Source of the DNA: JAYRGC01 sp041908065
GTDB lineage: Bacteria > Pseudomonadota > Alphaproteobacteria > UBA9219
Direction: 5' to 3'
DNA length: 41,180 nt
NCBI GenBank assembly: GCA_041908065.1
Contig: JAYRGC010000021.1
Span: 1 to 41,180 of the forward strand
A program made the position numbers and the translations under genes. Positions 23,790 to 32,827 of the stretch are shown piece after piece; position 1 is the first letter of the stretch; each line of letters opens with the position of its first letter. The notes under the pieces were generated by a model. The model was not told where the DNA came from. It did not search any database and saw only the letters and a program-made list of their open reading frames with translations.

Positions 23790-24905
23790 CTAAACCCGCA
23801 TCGGCATCAGGACGTACAACGCGCTGCCATCCGCCGCGTCGCGCACTATCGCCGGAGCCGAAGAATCGGCCAACGAGAACGCCGCCCCTTCGCCTTCGAT
23901 TTGCTGGAGTATTTCTATAAGATAGCGGGCGTTGAAACCAACATCCATCGCGTCGCCGTCATAGCTCGCCTCTATCTCTTCCGTAGCGCTTCCGGCATCG
24001 GGAGAGCTTGCAGACAAAACCAGATGTCCCGACGACAGGTTCAGCTTTACCGCCCGCGCCTTTTCGGTGGCCACGGTGGCGACGCGATCCACGGCTTCGG
24101 TCAAGGACTTCGCGTTGACGCCCATGGTCTTGTCGTTGCCCGAAGGAATGACTCGCTCGTAATCGGGATAGGTTCCGTCTATCAGCTTGGAAGTCACGAC
24201 CACTCCGTCGAAAGAGAATCGCACCTTGGATTCGGATATCGAAATCTCGACCGATCCCGAAGCTTCGTCCAGCAGCTTGCGTATCTCGGCCACGGTTTTG
24301 CGAGGGATGATGATCCCGGGCATTCCTCCGGATCCTTCCGGGGCCGGCATCTCGACCCGCGCCATACGATGCCCGTCAGTAGCGACAGCCCTAAGCACTT
24401 TAACCTTGCCCGATTCCGCAGCGTGCATATAGATGCCGTTCAGGTAATAGCGGGTTTCTTCGATCGAGATGGCGAAGCGGGTGCGATCGATTAAAATCCG
24501 CAAATCGGAAGCGGCTATTTGAAAAGAATGCTTCAGGTCTCCTTCCGGCATCTTGGGGAAATCCTCGACCGGCAAGCAACCCAGCTTGAAATTAGATCGT
24601 CCGGTCGAAAGCGTTATCTGGCCGCTGCCCGAAGATGCTATTTCAACCTGCGAACCGTCCGGCAGTTTTCTTACGATTTCATACAGCATATGCGCCGGAG
24701 CCGTGACCGCGCCCGCCTTCCCTATCGTCGCGGGGATCACCTCGTTTATCTCTATCTCCATGTCCGTGGCCGCAAAGGAAACATCCTTTCCCACCGCGCT
24801 GATAAGGACATTGGAGAGTATGGGAATGGTGTTGCGCCTTTCCACCACGCTTTGGACGTGTGCCAGACCCTTCAGGAGCGATGCGCGTTCAATGGTAAGT
24901 TTCAT
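23790..24905 (-). CDS. dnaN: DNA polymerase III sliding clamp (beta subunit)
   Basis: The ring-shaped processivity clamp of DNA polymerase III, 371 residues, normal length. It has the family N-terminus MKLTIERASLLKGLAHVQSVVERRNTIPILSN (shown as positions 1-32), the mid segment VATDGHRMARVEM, the region TYPDYERVIP, and the conserved C-terminal end LYVLMPMRV. Its ribosome binding site is weak. It precedes recF by 8 bases. dnaA is not upstream: the next feature is tRNA-Lys on the other strand. The 24906-25107 gap shows no gene; no cluster of DnaA boxes was evident by eye. Confidence 0.97.
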   Translation of the reverse strand: MKLTIERASLLKGLAHVQSVVERRNTIPILSNVLISAVGKDVSFAATDMEIEINEVIPATIGKAGAVTAPAHMLYEIVRKLPDGSQVEIASSGSGQITLSTGRSNFKLGCLPVEDFPKMPEGDLKHSFQIAASDLRILIDRTRFAISIEETRYYLNGIYMHAAESGKVKVLRAVATDGHRMARVEMPAPEGSGGMPGIIIPRKTVAEIRKLLDEASGSVEISISESKVRFSFDGVVVTSKLIDGTYPDYERVIPSGNDKTMGVNAKSLTEAVDRVATVATEKARAVKLNLSSGHLVLSASSPDAGSATEEIEASYDGDAMDVGFNARYLIEILQQIEGEGAAFSLADSSAPAIVRDAADGSALYVLMPMRV

Positions 24906-25107
24906 GTTTGAACAACCGATTTGAAAGGATTAAGGGAAGAACAAGGCCTCAGTAGAGCGGGATAGCAAAAAACTCGAATAATATCCAGCCCCAGCCTTTG
25001 CCTAATCCATCGAAAACATCCGCGCGCGGCTTGATTTTCATGGATGATTTATCCTATGGACTTTACCGCGACATGCTGCTAAAAGCGCGACCTATACCAA
25101 GCGGGTA

Positions 25108-25183
<76 letters not shown>

Positions 25184-25230
25184 ACTCCCAAAGGCCGTAT
25201 ACCCCTCAATAACGGTGCTTGATGGTCACG

Positions 25231-27426
25231 TTACGCGCCGTTGCCCATCGGCCATGACAGCGACACGACCGCGCCGCCGCCTTCGCGGTCGGAAAGCAAA
25301 AGCTCGCCGCCGTGATCCTCCATTATCTTTTTGACTATAGCCAACCCCAGTCCGGTTCCCTTGCTGCGGGTGGTGACGTACGGCTCGGTCAGGCGGTTGC
25401 GCTCCTCCACCGGCAAACCCTTGCCGTTGTCGGACACCGCTATGACGATCGCATCCCCTTCCCTCTTCAAACTCAGCGTTATCTCTCCTTGCGGCAAGCC
25501 TTCGGAAGATTGACGCGAATCTATCGCCTCCGCCGCGTTCTTCATCAGGTTGGTAAGCGCCTGCGCTATTTGCCTGCCGTCGCATATCGCCGGACAAGCC
25601 CCTTCAGGCAAATTCTGGACGTAACGGATGTCGTTCCTTCCGGTCGATTGCAAAAATGCCGTCTGGCGGCACAGTTCGCGCAAATCGTGTTCCCGCATGA
25701 CGGGGGTGGGCATGCGGGCGAAAGCCGAAAATTCGTCCACCATGCGCCCTATGTCTTCGACATGGCGAATTATGGTGTCGGTGCAGGTCTGGAACACCTC
25801 CGGTTCGGTCGTAATCTCAGCCCCGTATTTGCGACGCAGACGTTCGGCGGAAAGCTGAATGGGGGTAAGAGGATTCTTTATCTCGTGCGCGATGCGCCGC
25901 GCCACGTCCGCCCAAGCAGCCTTGCGCTGCGCTGAAACCAATTCCGACACGTCGTCGAAGGTTACCACATAGCCGCGAGGATCTCCGCCTTGAGCATCGG
26001 AAGAAATACGCACCAATAGAGTATGCGTAGGAGTGTTGGGGCGGCGGATTTCCACCTGCCCGTCGCGCAGTTTGGTTCCCTTGGGCATTTCGTCCAAAAG
26101 TCCGCGTATCTCCGGAGAAACCGCGCCCACATGGGAGCCAACAATGGAATCCCTGTCCGATATGCCGAAAAACTCGGCCGCCGTCGCGTTCATAATGTTG
26201 ATGTAAAGTCCGCTGTCCAATCCTATGACTCCGGCGGAAACTCCGGATAACACCGTCTCGGTGAAGCGGCGGCGGGAATCCAATTGCCTGTTGGCGTCTA
26301 TCAACTCGGAGCGTTGCGCCTCGATCTGTCCGGTCATGCGGTTGAACGCCCGCCCCAAAGCCGCCAATTCGTCCTCGGCTGCGGGCGAGCCTTTTTCCGC
26401 GACCCTCACGCTGAAATCCCCTGCGCGCACGCGATCCGCCGCGTTGATAAGCTCGCTTATCGGACGCACCAGCCGCGTGGCGAAATTAAGCCCGAACCAG
26501 ACGGCGGCCAGCAACAGCAGCAAAGCCACCACCGCGAACAAAAACGCCACCATGACGCGAATGCCGGAGGAATACTCCTTAAGATCATGATATTCCTTCA
26601 CGGCTTTTTCGGTGGCCGCCACTCTCGCCAAAACTTTGGGATCCACCAGCCTGCCGGCGAACAAATAAGCGTCCACGAATCCATCCAACCGCAAAAGAGC
26701 GCGCACCCTGTCGTCGCCGTCGCCAACCAGTAAAACGACCTCGCCGCCTTTCGCCCTTTCTCGCATGTTTTCGGTTATCTGCTCCTGATTGAGCGCGAAG
26801 CTGAGTCCGGAACGCGCCATTATCTTGCCGGAGCTTTCAAAGACGATGATTTCCGTCAACGAGCGCAAATATGCCTGCGCCGAAACTATCTGGGAAAACC
26901 GCGCCGGATCCTCGGCCAAGGTGAAGGCATGGCGGTTAAGATCGTTGGCCATCGCCAGCATATCGGCGCGCAAGGCTTGCTTATGTTCCTGCAAATAAGC
27001 CTGCGCCACCTCCTGGGATTCCTCCAAAGCGGTGCGGACGCGATCGGAAAACCAAGCCTCCACGCCGAAATAAAAGAACACGGCGGCGAAAGTCGCCACC
27101 AGCAAGGCCGGAGCCACCGCCAGCATCGCGAACACGCTGACCATGCGAACATGCAGCCTCGCCCCCGCCTGATTCCTCAACCTACGCCGCCAAATGGTGT
27201 ATATGCGCTGAACGACTATCGTTCCCAACAAAAGCAGGAAAGCTAGATCCAGCGTCAATAACACGGTGACAGTGGTGGGATCGTTGCCGAAAAACGGGGC
27301 CTGCGTCATGGCGGCGTATGTGGCTATGCCGGAAGCGACGGCTGCCAGAACCAAGGCCAAAGCCAACTTGTTCCGCAAACCTACCCGCGCCGCCCATATC
27401 GAAAATTGGCGTAAAAGTTTGCCCAT
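25231..27426 (-). CDS. ntrY: Membrane sensor histidine kinase NtrY
   Basis: A 731-residue membrane histidine kinase of the NtrY family, linked to nitrogen or redox sensing. It has three N-terminal membrane segments (about 18-115), a periplasmic region, another membrane segment (about 290-315), HAMP (about 315-370), PAS (about 390-480), HisKA with phospho-acceptor H514 (RRIAHEIKNPLTPIQ), and the ATPase domain with N-box LTNLMKNAAEAI, DNGKGLP and TGLGLAIVKKIMEDHGG. The start at 27426 lies 13 bases after dusB. In relatives the order is dusB-ntrB-ntrC-ntrY-ntrX; here ntrBC are absent between dusB and ntrY, and no ntrX follows. The kinase itself looks intact. Confidence 0.93.
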   Translation of the reverse strand: MGKLLRQFSIWAARVGLRNKLALALVLAAVASGIATYAAMTQAPFFGNDPTTVTVLLTLDLAFLLLLGTIVVQRIYTIWRRRLRNQAGARLHVRMVSVFAMLAVAPALLVATFAAVFFYFGVEAWFSDRVRTALEESQEVAQAYLQEHKQALRADMLAMANDLNRHAFTLAEDPARFSQIVSAQAYLRSLTEIIVFESSGKIMARSGLSFALNQEQITENMRERAKGGEVVLLVGDGDDRVRALLRLDGFVDAYLFAGRLVDPKVLARVAATEKAVKEYHDLKEYSSGIRVMVAFLFAVVALLLLLAAVWFGLNFATRLVRPISELINAADRVRAGDFSVRVAEKGSPAAEDELAALGRAFNRMTGQIEAQRSELIDANRQLDSRRRFTETVLSGVSAGVIGLDSGLYINIMNATAAEFFGISDRDSIVGSHVGAVSPEIRGLLDEMPKGTKLRDGQVEIRRPNTPTHTLLVRISSDAQGGDPRGYVVTFDDVSELVSAQRKAAWADVARRIAHEIKNPLTPIQLSAERLRRKYGAEITTEPEVFQTCTDTIIRHVEDIGRMVDEFSAFARMPTPVMREHDLRELCRQTAFLQSTGRNDIRYVQNLPEGACPAICDGRQIAQALTNLMKNAAEAIDSRQSSEGLPQGEITLSLKREGDAIVIAVSDNGKGLPVEERNRLTEPYVTTRSKGTGLGLAIVKKIMEDHGGELLLSDREGGGAVVSLSWPMGNGA

Positions 27427-27439
27427 GGCCCATAAGCCT

Positions 27440-28480
27440 TCAACAGTTGCCGCCACCGCCCAAGCCGCCCACGGCATCCGCCGTCGCCGCCATAAAGAAG
27501 GAATCCGCCAAGCGAGATACCGTCGCGGCATCTTCGCACGAATTGACCGCCGAACGAAATTCCGCGGATTTGGCCAACCCCTTGCTGTACCAGCCCATAT
27601 GCTTTCTGGAAACGCGCAGACCGGCGTATTCGCCGTAATGCGACAGCATGGCCTCAAAGTGGCGCAAAACCACGTTTTTCAGCTCCTCCGGCGCGGGCGC
27701 AGGGGAAAACGGCCTGCCGCTCAGCGCGTCCATGACTTGCCGCAATAACCACGGCTTGCCGTAAGTACCCCTGCCTATCATCACGCCGTCCGCGCCAGAT
27801 ATTTCCAAAGCCGTCTCGGCATCGTTCACGGAAACTATGTCGCCGTTGGCTATGACTGGAATCCTAACCGATTCCTTGACTTGCCGGATAAAAGCCCAAT
27901 CGGCGCGGCCTTTATAGAATTGGCTGCGCGTGCGGCCATGCACCGTTATCATGGCTATTCCGCTTCGTTCGGCTATGGCGGCGATGCGCGGCGCGTTAAG
28001 GTTCGACGCGTCCCAGCCCATTCGCATTTTCAATGTCACAGGTATTTTGACGGCGTTCGCCACCGCTTCGAGTATCTTCGCCGCCATCGCCTCGTCGCGC
28101 ATCAGCGACGATCCGGCATGGCCGTTCACGACTTTTTTAACCGGACAGCCGAAGTTTATGTCTATGACGTCCGCGCCGCGCCCTTCGTTTATGCGCGCCG
28201 CCTCGGCCATCACATCCGGCTCGCATCCGGCCAGTTGCACCGCCATCGGACAGCCTTCGCCCCGTTCGGAAAACTCGTCGTCGCGTCCCGCCATCTTCAA
28301 AGTGCGAACGCATTCCCGCACCATGGCGCGGCTGGCTATCATCTCCGACACCACCATGCCCGCGCCGTAGCTTCGCACCAAGGCGCGAAACGGCCTGTCG
28401 GTCACTCCGGCCATAGGAGCCAGAATGACAGGTTTTTCCAAAACAACTTTCCCCAGCTTTATCGGGGTCAACGCGCCCAT
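27440..28480 (-). CDS. dusB: tRNA-dihydrouridine synthase (DusB/NifR3)
   Basis: An FMN-dependent enzyme that reduces uridines in the tRNA D-loop; 346 residues. Family marks are LAPMAGVTDRPFR at the N-terminus, the catalytic Cys112 in INFGCPVKKVVNGHAGSSL, LKMRMGWD, TVHGRTRSQFYKG, and the flavin phosphate site IANGDI...GADGVMIGRGTYGKPWL. The start at 28480 has GGGAAG just upstream; an extension to 28531 would run through the terminator hairpin and is rejected. It is followed by ntrY. Its leader begins inside the T-run of the pal terminator, so it probably depends on read-through or a promoter not visible here. Confidence 0.96.
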   Translation of the reverse strand: MGALTPIKLGKVVLEKPVILAPMAGVTDRPFRALVRSYGAGMVVSEMIASRAMVRECVRTLKMAGRDDEFSERGEGCPMAVQLAGCEPDVMAEAARINEGRGADVIDINFGCPVKKVVNGHAGSSLMRDEAMAAKILEAVANAVKIPVTLKMRMGWDASNLNAPRIAAIAERSGIAMITVHGRTRSQFYKGRADWAFIRQVKESVRIPVIANGDIVSVNDAETALEISGADGVMIGRGTYGKPWLLRQVMDALSGRPFSPAPAPEELKNVVLRHFEAMLSHYGEYAGLRVSRKHMGWYSKGLAKSAEFRSAVNSCEDAATVSRLADSFFMAATADAVGGLGGGGNC

Positions 28481-28490
28481 ATAAACTTCC

Positions 28491-28528
28491 CAAAACAAAC
28501 GGGCTGCAGCCCGAAAAGCTGCAGCCCG
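28491..28528 (-). terminator. Rho-independent terminator of pal
   Basis: On the minus strand CGGGCTGCAG (28528-28519) pairs perfectly with CTGCAGCCCG (28509-28500), with a 9-base loop. A T-rich tract TTTGTTTTG follows at once. It lies 24 bases after the pal stop and directly before the dusB ribosome binding site. Confidence 0.85.
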
Positions 28529-28551
28529 CAAGTCGATCTAAAGCAGACCTA

Positions 28552-29040
28552 TTACTGAGTCACGACCGTGACCGAGCGACGGTTCTGAGCCCAAGCGGAC
28601 TCGTTACCGCCGAGGACGGCCGGACGTTCCTTGCCGTAGCTGACGACCTTCACGCGGCTCGCGCTGACGCCGGCGGCGACCAGATAGTTCTGGGCGGCGG
28701 TGGCGCGGCGTTCACCCAATGCGAGGTTGTACTCGCGGGTTCCACGCTCGTCGCAGTGACCTTCGAGGGTCACGCTGACCGACGGATACTTCTTCATCCA
28801 AGCGGCCTGACGATCCAAGGTGGAGCGGGACTCTGCAGTCAGATCGGACTTGTCGAACGCGAAGAACACGCGATCGCCGACGTTGACTACCAAATCCTCT
28901 TGAGTGCCCGGGCGAGCTACGCCGCCACGGCCATCCATCCCCGAACCGCCCATTCCGGCGGAACCGTCACCACTGCTGGTGGTGTCGCAAGCGGCGACCA
29001 GAACAAGCGCAGCCGCAAGGCACAAAAGCTTCTTAAACAT
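28552..29040 (-). CDS. pal: Peptidoglycan-associated lipoprotein Pal
   Basis: An outer-membrane lipoprotein (162 residues) that tethers the outer membrane to peptidoglycan within the Tol-Pal system. It has a signal peptide with lipobox LVAAC (lipidated C18), a Gly/Ser-rich linker (about 20-45), and an OmpA-like domain (about 55-160) with FFAFDKSDLT and the peptidoglycan-binding GHCDERGTREYNLALGERRA. The ribosome binding site AGGAGGGG precedes ATG. It stands alone: no tolQRAB upstream and no cpoB downstream, and it has its own terminator. The protein would be a substrate of the Lol exporter encoded at 19561-21493. Confidence 0.97.
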   Translation of the reverse strand: MFKKLLCLAAALVLVAACDTTSSGDGSAGMGGSGMDGRGGVARPGTQEDLVVNVGDRVFFAFDKSDLTAESRSTLDRQAAWMKKYPSVSVTLEGHCDERGTREYNLALGERRATAAQNYLVAAGVSASRVKVVSYGKERPAVLGGNESAWAQNRRSVTVVTQ

Positions 29041-29387
29041 TTCTTTCCCCTCCTCGGAACCTCTGGCGGATACGACATGGCCGCATCATTACGACACAAG
29101 CCAACATCTTGGCCAAGATTTATGGTCAAAGACAAGCCGCGCAAAGAACGGAAGAATCCTCTCTCTGAACGACCACCTGGAAAACACCCGAAAAACGCCA
29201 AGGCCTAGTCCACAAAAAACAGCGAGACGAACCAAAGCGCATCCGAATCCGATCCCATGGGCAAGGTAACCCCATGTTTACCTTGAATCAAGTGGCAAAT
29301 ACCGCATTTGTTCCATATTTCCTTCGATAACGAAAACACCTCGGCAACGTGGCAATCCGGCAACGCTTTGCCTAAACCTCCGAGATT
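29041..29387. other. Intergenic region upstream of pal
   Basis: This 347-bp gap between the lptD end and the pal start has no convincing gene; the open frames in it have no family resemblance or ribosome binding site. It contains an 8-bp inverted repeat, CAAGGTAA at 29262-29269 and TTACCTTG at 29278-29285, about 225 bases upstream of pal. This could be an operator or small hairpin. Promoter elements for pal are expected here but none is clear. Confidence 0.4.
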
Positions 29388-31628
29388 CTATCTTCGCGCC
29401 ACGGCGTCGCCTGAAATTTGATCGGTCTGCAATCCGCCTATGTTTTTCATATAAAAATGGAACATAACGGAATCGCCAGACGAAATATCTTTGCGGTTCG
29501 TATGGTCTCGCTGCCCCGTCACGCCGAATCTAAAGCACTCGTCCTCATATATTACACCCAATACTGTCAATCTTGGTCCGGGTGAAGGCTCCAGTGCCCG
29601 CCTGTGGCTGGCGGAGATAGACCAATACTTCACCGGAGTCGAGGTAATCCCGAAAGTTATTTCCTTTACCGTTCCGCTCACCCCGTCGGCTTGGGTCTGG
29701 CGAGCGGACAAAAACACGATGGACGGCCTAAACTCCGGCACTCCCGCCGATCCGCGCAGCTCTTGCCTTTGGAACGCGAAAGTCTCCCCGTCCAAGCGGA
29801 AACCGTAATTAAAGTTTATCCATTCCCTCGGCTCGAAATCGGTGCGCCACACCAGATCCGAATTACTGCGACGCAATCCTGAATCTTCCGGAAAAGCGTC
29901 GTCGCTGCTGAAACGGTAAACACTGCCGCCCACCATTTCTATTCTGGCTCCGTTGTCTCCCACCATGGCGTTGCGAAGGCCGTAGGCTATGCGGGTGCCG
30001 CCCTCTACCCTGTCGATTCCGGCGAAACGGTTGGAGGAGAAAAGGTTGGTTTCGTCGAAAGACACTTCAAGGCTGTCTTCGTTGGGAAGCCGCACGTCGC
30101 GGGCGGTGCGGGGGGCTGCGGACAGCATAACGATCGGCTCCAACAAATGCTGATAGCTCTCGCCTCTCCGCGCCAAAGGATAGCGCATCGTCGCGTCGGC
30201 CTGAGCGAACGGCCTTAACCGCGATATGGAGGAAGGCTCGCCCGATCCTCCGGCAGGCGGGGGCACGTTGTCGGCCAAGTATCCGTCCAAACGTCCGAAA
30301 GCTCCCACATCGGCTAACAATCCTAACGACGAGAACATCCGGCGGTTCCATCCGCCGTTGAACGAAAGCCGCCTCACGTCAGGCCCTCGCGTGGCTATAT
30401 CCGAGGTTTCGCGGCGCGTAGTCGATAACATCCCCGCCCCCGCCGACCATCGGCCGCCAAAGGTCTGCCCGGGTTCTCCCAGCGCGCTTATCGTAACTTC
30501 GGGCGCGACGAAAGGCTCCTCCGGCCTGTCGCCCGGGCGCAAGTCCTGAAAATAGTACATATTGGCCAAGGCATAGTTGCGGCCTCGGAAGCCTTCCACG
30601 AAAGCGCGATTAACCAGCACGTCGGTCGAGGAAATGGCGTACCTTTGCAGATAGCTTTTATCGGAGGTGAAGGCCACGTCAGCTCCGGCTCGCCACACCT
30701 CGTTCAAGGAAAAAAGCGAGCTTCCGAACAAATGGCCGCGCCATTGCTTGCCCTGATCGACGCCGAATTCGTCCACCAGATCGGCATGGGTCACGCTGCC
30801 TGCCAACCGCATGTTTCCGCGCTCGAAGCGATGCCGGAACTCGCCGCCCAATTGCAACGAGTCTTCCTCGCTGAACGTGGGCATGAAAACCGCGTCGGTG
30901 TTGGGGGCTATGTCGAAATAATAGGGAACCCTAGCGAAAGCGCCTAGGTTCTTGCTGTACCCTCCGCTGGCCATCAAAAAGCCCTGTCTTCTGGTCACGC
31001 CCGGGGCCGGATGCGATAGATACGGCGTATATATCAAGGGAATGCCGCCAAACTCCACCGTCGCGTCGCGGTAAATCACGTTCTCCTTCACGCTGTCGTG
31101 AGTGATGCGAACGCCCTTCACCTGCCACAACGGAGGTTTGCGCGGATCGTCGGCGCATAGATCGCAAGCCGAGTACACTCCGCGATCCGCCACTAGCCAT
31201 CTGCCGCCATAACGCCGCGCATCGTTGGCCGCCAACCGCGAGTTATCCGGAAACAGCACGCTGATGCGATCGACGAAGCCCTCCTTCATATCGCTGGTGA
31301 CTTCCGCGCTTTGCGCGAACATGACCTCGCCCGAAGGCTGCAACGACACCACGTTGCCCTCGGCGCGCACAACGTCGGTCTTCTTGTTCCATTCCACCTG
31401 ATCGGCGCGAAGTATCCTGTCTTCGTTGATTATCTCGACATTACCCGAAGCCGTGACGATTTCGGTGTCACTGTCATAGGAGATCGAATCGGCTTGGATC
31501 AAAGCCCGATTGTCCGCCTTGCCGCCCGAGGCCGCCGCCGCATCGGCAAGACGCGGCGCAGCCGCCGCCGATATGGCGGCGACGAAGGCGCATACTAGGC
31601 GAAAAGCGCGATGTGCGTCGAAAAACAT
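29388..31628 (-). CDS. lptD: LPS-assembly protein LptD
   Basis: The outer-membrane translocon that, with LptE, inserts lipopolysaccharide into the outer leaflet; 746 residues. A signal peptide (about 1-32, ending ADAAAA) is followed by an OstA/LptA-like jellyroll domain (about 40-150, SISYDSDTEIVTASGNVEI) and a large beta-barrel (about 200-746) containing GGIPLIYTPYLSHPAPG, a family hallmark. Two cysteines (SACDLCADD) near the N-domain and one late (DECFRFG) could form disulfides. The start is uncertain: ATG 31628 begins at a proper signal peptide but lacks a clear ribosome binding site. The usual downstream genes surA-pdxA-rsmA are replaced by pal. Confidence 0.95.
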   Translation of the reverse strand: MFFDAHRAFRLVCAFVAAISAAAAPRLADAAAASGGKADNRALIQADSISYDSDTEIVTASGNVEIINEDRILRADQVEWNKKTDVVRAEGNVVSLQPSGEVMFAQSAEVTSDMKEGFVDRISVLFPDNSRLAANDARRYGGRWLVADRGVYSACDLCADDPRKPPLWQVKGVRITHDSVKENVIYRDATVEFGGIPLIYTPYLSHPAPGVTRRQGFLMASGGYSKNLGAFARVPYYFDIAPNTDAVFMPTFSEEDSLQLGGEFRHRFERGNMRLAGSVTHADLVDEFGVDQGKQWRGHLFGSSLFSLNEVWRAGADVAFTSDKSYLQRYAISSTDVLVNRAFVEGFRGRNYALANMYYFQDLRPGDRPEEPFVAPEVTISALGEPGQTFGGRWSAGAGMLSTTRRETSDIATRGPDVRRLSFNGGWNRRMFSSLGLLADVGAFGRLDGYLADNVPPPAGGSGEPSSISRLRPFAQADATMRYPLARRGESYQHLLEPIVMLSAAPRTARDVRLPNEDSLEVSFDETNLFSSNRFAGIDRVEGGTRIAYGLRNAMVGDNGARIEMVGGSVYRFSSDDAFPEDSGLRRSNSDLVWRTDFEPREWINFNYGFRLDGETFAFQRQELRGSAGVPEFRPSIVFLSARQTQADGVSGTVKEITFGITSTPVKYWSISASHRRALEPSPGPRLTVLGVIYEDECFRFGVTGQRDHTNRKDISSGDSVMFHFYMKNIGGLQTDQISGDAVARR

Positions 31629-31681
31629 GCCATCAGGATTGCCAGAGCTTGCCACGTTCGGCAAGTGCGATGATTAAAAAC

Positions 31682-31712
31682 GGCTCTTACCCAAAACGGA
31701 TAGGTAATTGGG
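31682..31712 (-). repeat. Family A repeat, isolated terminus
   Basis: GGCTCTTACCCAAAACGGAT followed by AGGTAATTGGG resembles the left terminus of the copies at 2927 and 17194. No central hairpin follows; instead a full family B element starts 24 bases later. Confidence 0.55.
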
Positions 31713-31735
31713 CACCAATAGCAGCAAAAAAGCAC

Positions 31736-31863
31736 TGTCATTGCGAGCCTCGCCCTTGCGACGCGAAGCAATCCAGAGTCATGGAACAAAGGCTCTGTAT
31801 TGCTCCGCCGCCCGACAGCGTTAAACGCTGTCCAAACCTAAAGTGTGGCCGCTCGCAATGACA
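31736..31863. repeat. Family B element, full-length MITE-like copy
   Basis: A 128-bp element with perfect 12-bp inverted ends (TGTCATTGCGAG at 31736-31747, CTCGCAATGACA at 31852-31863). It has the same internal layout as 14739-14865: GAAGCAATCCAG, a central spacer, GCTCCGCCGCCC, the hairpin ACAGCG/CGCTGT, and TCCAAACCTAAAG. It is non-coding and lies between lptD and etfA. Confidence 0.85.
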
Positions 31864-31876
31864 GATTAACGAAAAC

Positions 31877-32806
31877 CTACAGCTTTTGCGTCAGCTCCGG
31901 CACAACCTGAAACAGATCGCCCACTATGCCATAGTCCGCGACTTGGAATATCGGGGCTTCGGGATCCTTGTTGATGGCAACGATCACCTTGCTGTCCTTC
32001 ATTCCGGCGATATGCTGGATAGCCCCCGAGATTCCGGCGGCTATATAAAGTTCAGGGGCGACGGACTTGCCGGTTTGCCCGACTTGGCAGTCGTTGGAAA
32101 TGTATCCTGCGTCCACCGCCGCGCGCGACGCTCCCACAGCACCGCCCAGCTTGTCGGCCAAAGCCTCTATTATCTTGAAGTTATCGGACGAGCCAAGGGC
32201 GCGACCGCCAGAAACCACGATCCGCGCCGAAGCCAGATCCGGTCTTGCCGATTTCGTAAGCTCCTCGCCTACAAAGAAAACTCCATCGTGCGGCGGCAAG
32301 GCCGGAATTTCCTTAATCTGGGCGTTGCCGCCTGTCGCTGCCGCCTTGGCGAAGGCCGAGCAACGCACGGTTATGAACTTGACGGCGTCGCCGGATTGAA
32401 CGGTGGCAACTGCGTTTCCGGCGTATATCGGACGGGTGAAAGTGTCTGGGCTTTCGACGCTGATTATGTCTGATATCTGCGCCATGTTCATCATCGCCGC
32501 AGCTCTAGGCATAAATCCCTTCCCCACCGAGGCGGCGGAAGCGAAAACATGCGTGTAGTCTTTGGCCATGGAGGCTACCAATGCCGCCAAGTTCTCGGCC
32601 ACGGCGTGTTCATACGCCGCATCGTCGGCATGGATGACCTCGGCCACCCCCGCCATGGAGGCCGCTTCTTTGGCCACCGCGCCCGCGCCCTTTCCCGCGA
32701 CCAGCACCGCGATCGGGGCTCCGACGGCGGAGGCCGCGCTCATCACGCACAAAGTGGAGGCCTTCAGCTTGGCGTTGTCGTGATCTGCTATTATCAGGCT
32801 TTTCAT
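31877..32806 (-). CDS. etfA: Electron transfer flavoprotein alpha subunit
   Basis: The FAD-carrying subunit (309 residues) of the ETF heterodimer, which takes electrons from acyl-CoA and other dehydrogenases to ETF-quinone oxidoreductase. The C-terminal FAD domain has SGGRALGSSDNF, GASRAAVDAGY, CQVGQTGKSVAPELYIAAGISGA (spans split across the pocket) and AINKDPEAPIFQVADYG, all intact. The ribosome binding site GGAG precedes ATG. It follows etfB by 21 bases, the usual etfBA order. The soluble, housekeeping ETF group is the best fit. Confidence 0.97.
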   Translation of the reverse strand: MKSLIIADHDNAKLKASTLCVMSAASAVGAPIAVLVAGKGAGAVAKEAASMAGVAEVIHADDAAYEHAVAENLAALVASMAKDYTHVFASAASVGKGFMPRAAAMMNMAQISDIISVESPDTFTRPIYAGNAVATVQSGDAVKFITVRCSAFAKAAATGGNAQIKEIPALPPHDGVFFVGEELTKSARPDLASARIVVSGGRALGSSDNFKIIEALADKLGGAVGASRAAVDAGYISNDCQVGQTGKSVAPELYIAAGISGAIQHIAGMKDSKVIVAINKDPEAPIFQVADYGIVGDLFQVVPELTQKL

Positions 32807-32827
32807 CTCGTTTTCTCCGCTAGTGCG

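Noticed and set aside
24906..25107. Replication origin next to dnaN
   Set aside because: No dnaA gene and no evident cluster of DnaA boxes; the gap is short and ends in a tRNA gene.
27427..27657. N-terminal extension of NtrY into dusB
   Set aside because: It overlaps the end of dusB in another frame; the ATG at 27426 gives the usual NtrY N-terminus.
28917..29201. Possible 94-residue gene upstream of pal (minus strand)
   Set aside because: It overlaps the pal start, lacks a ribosome binding site and resembles no family.
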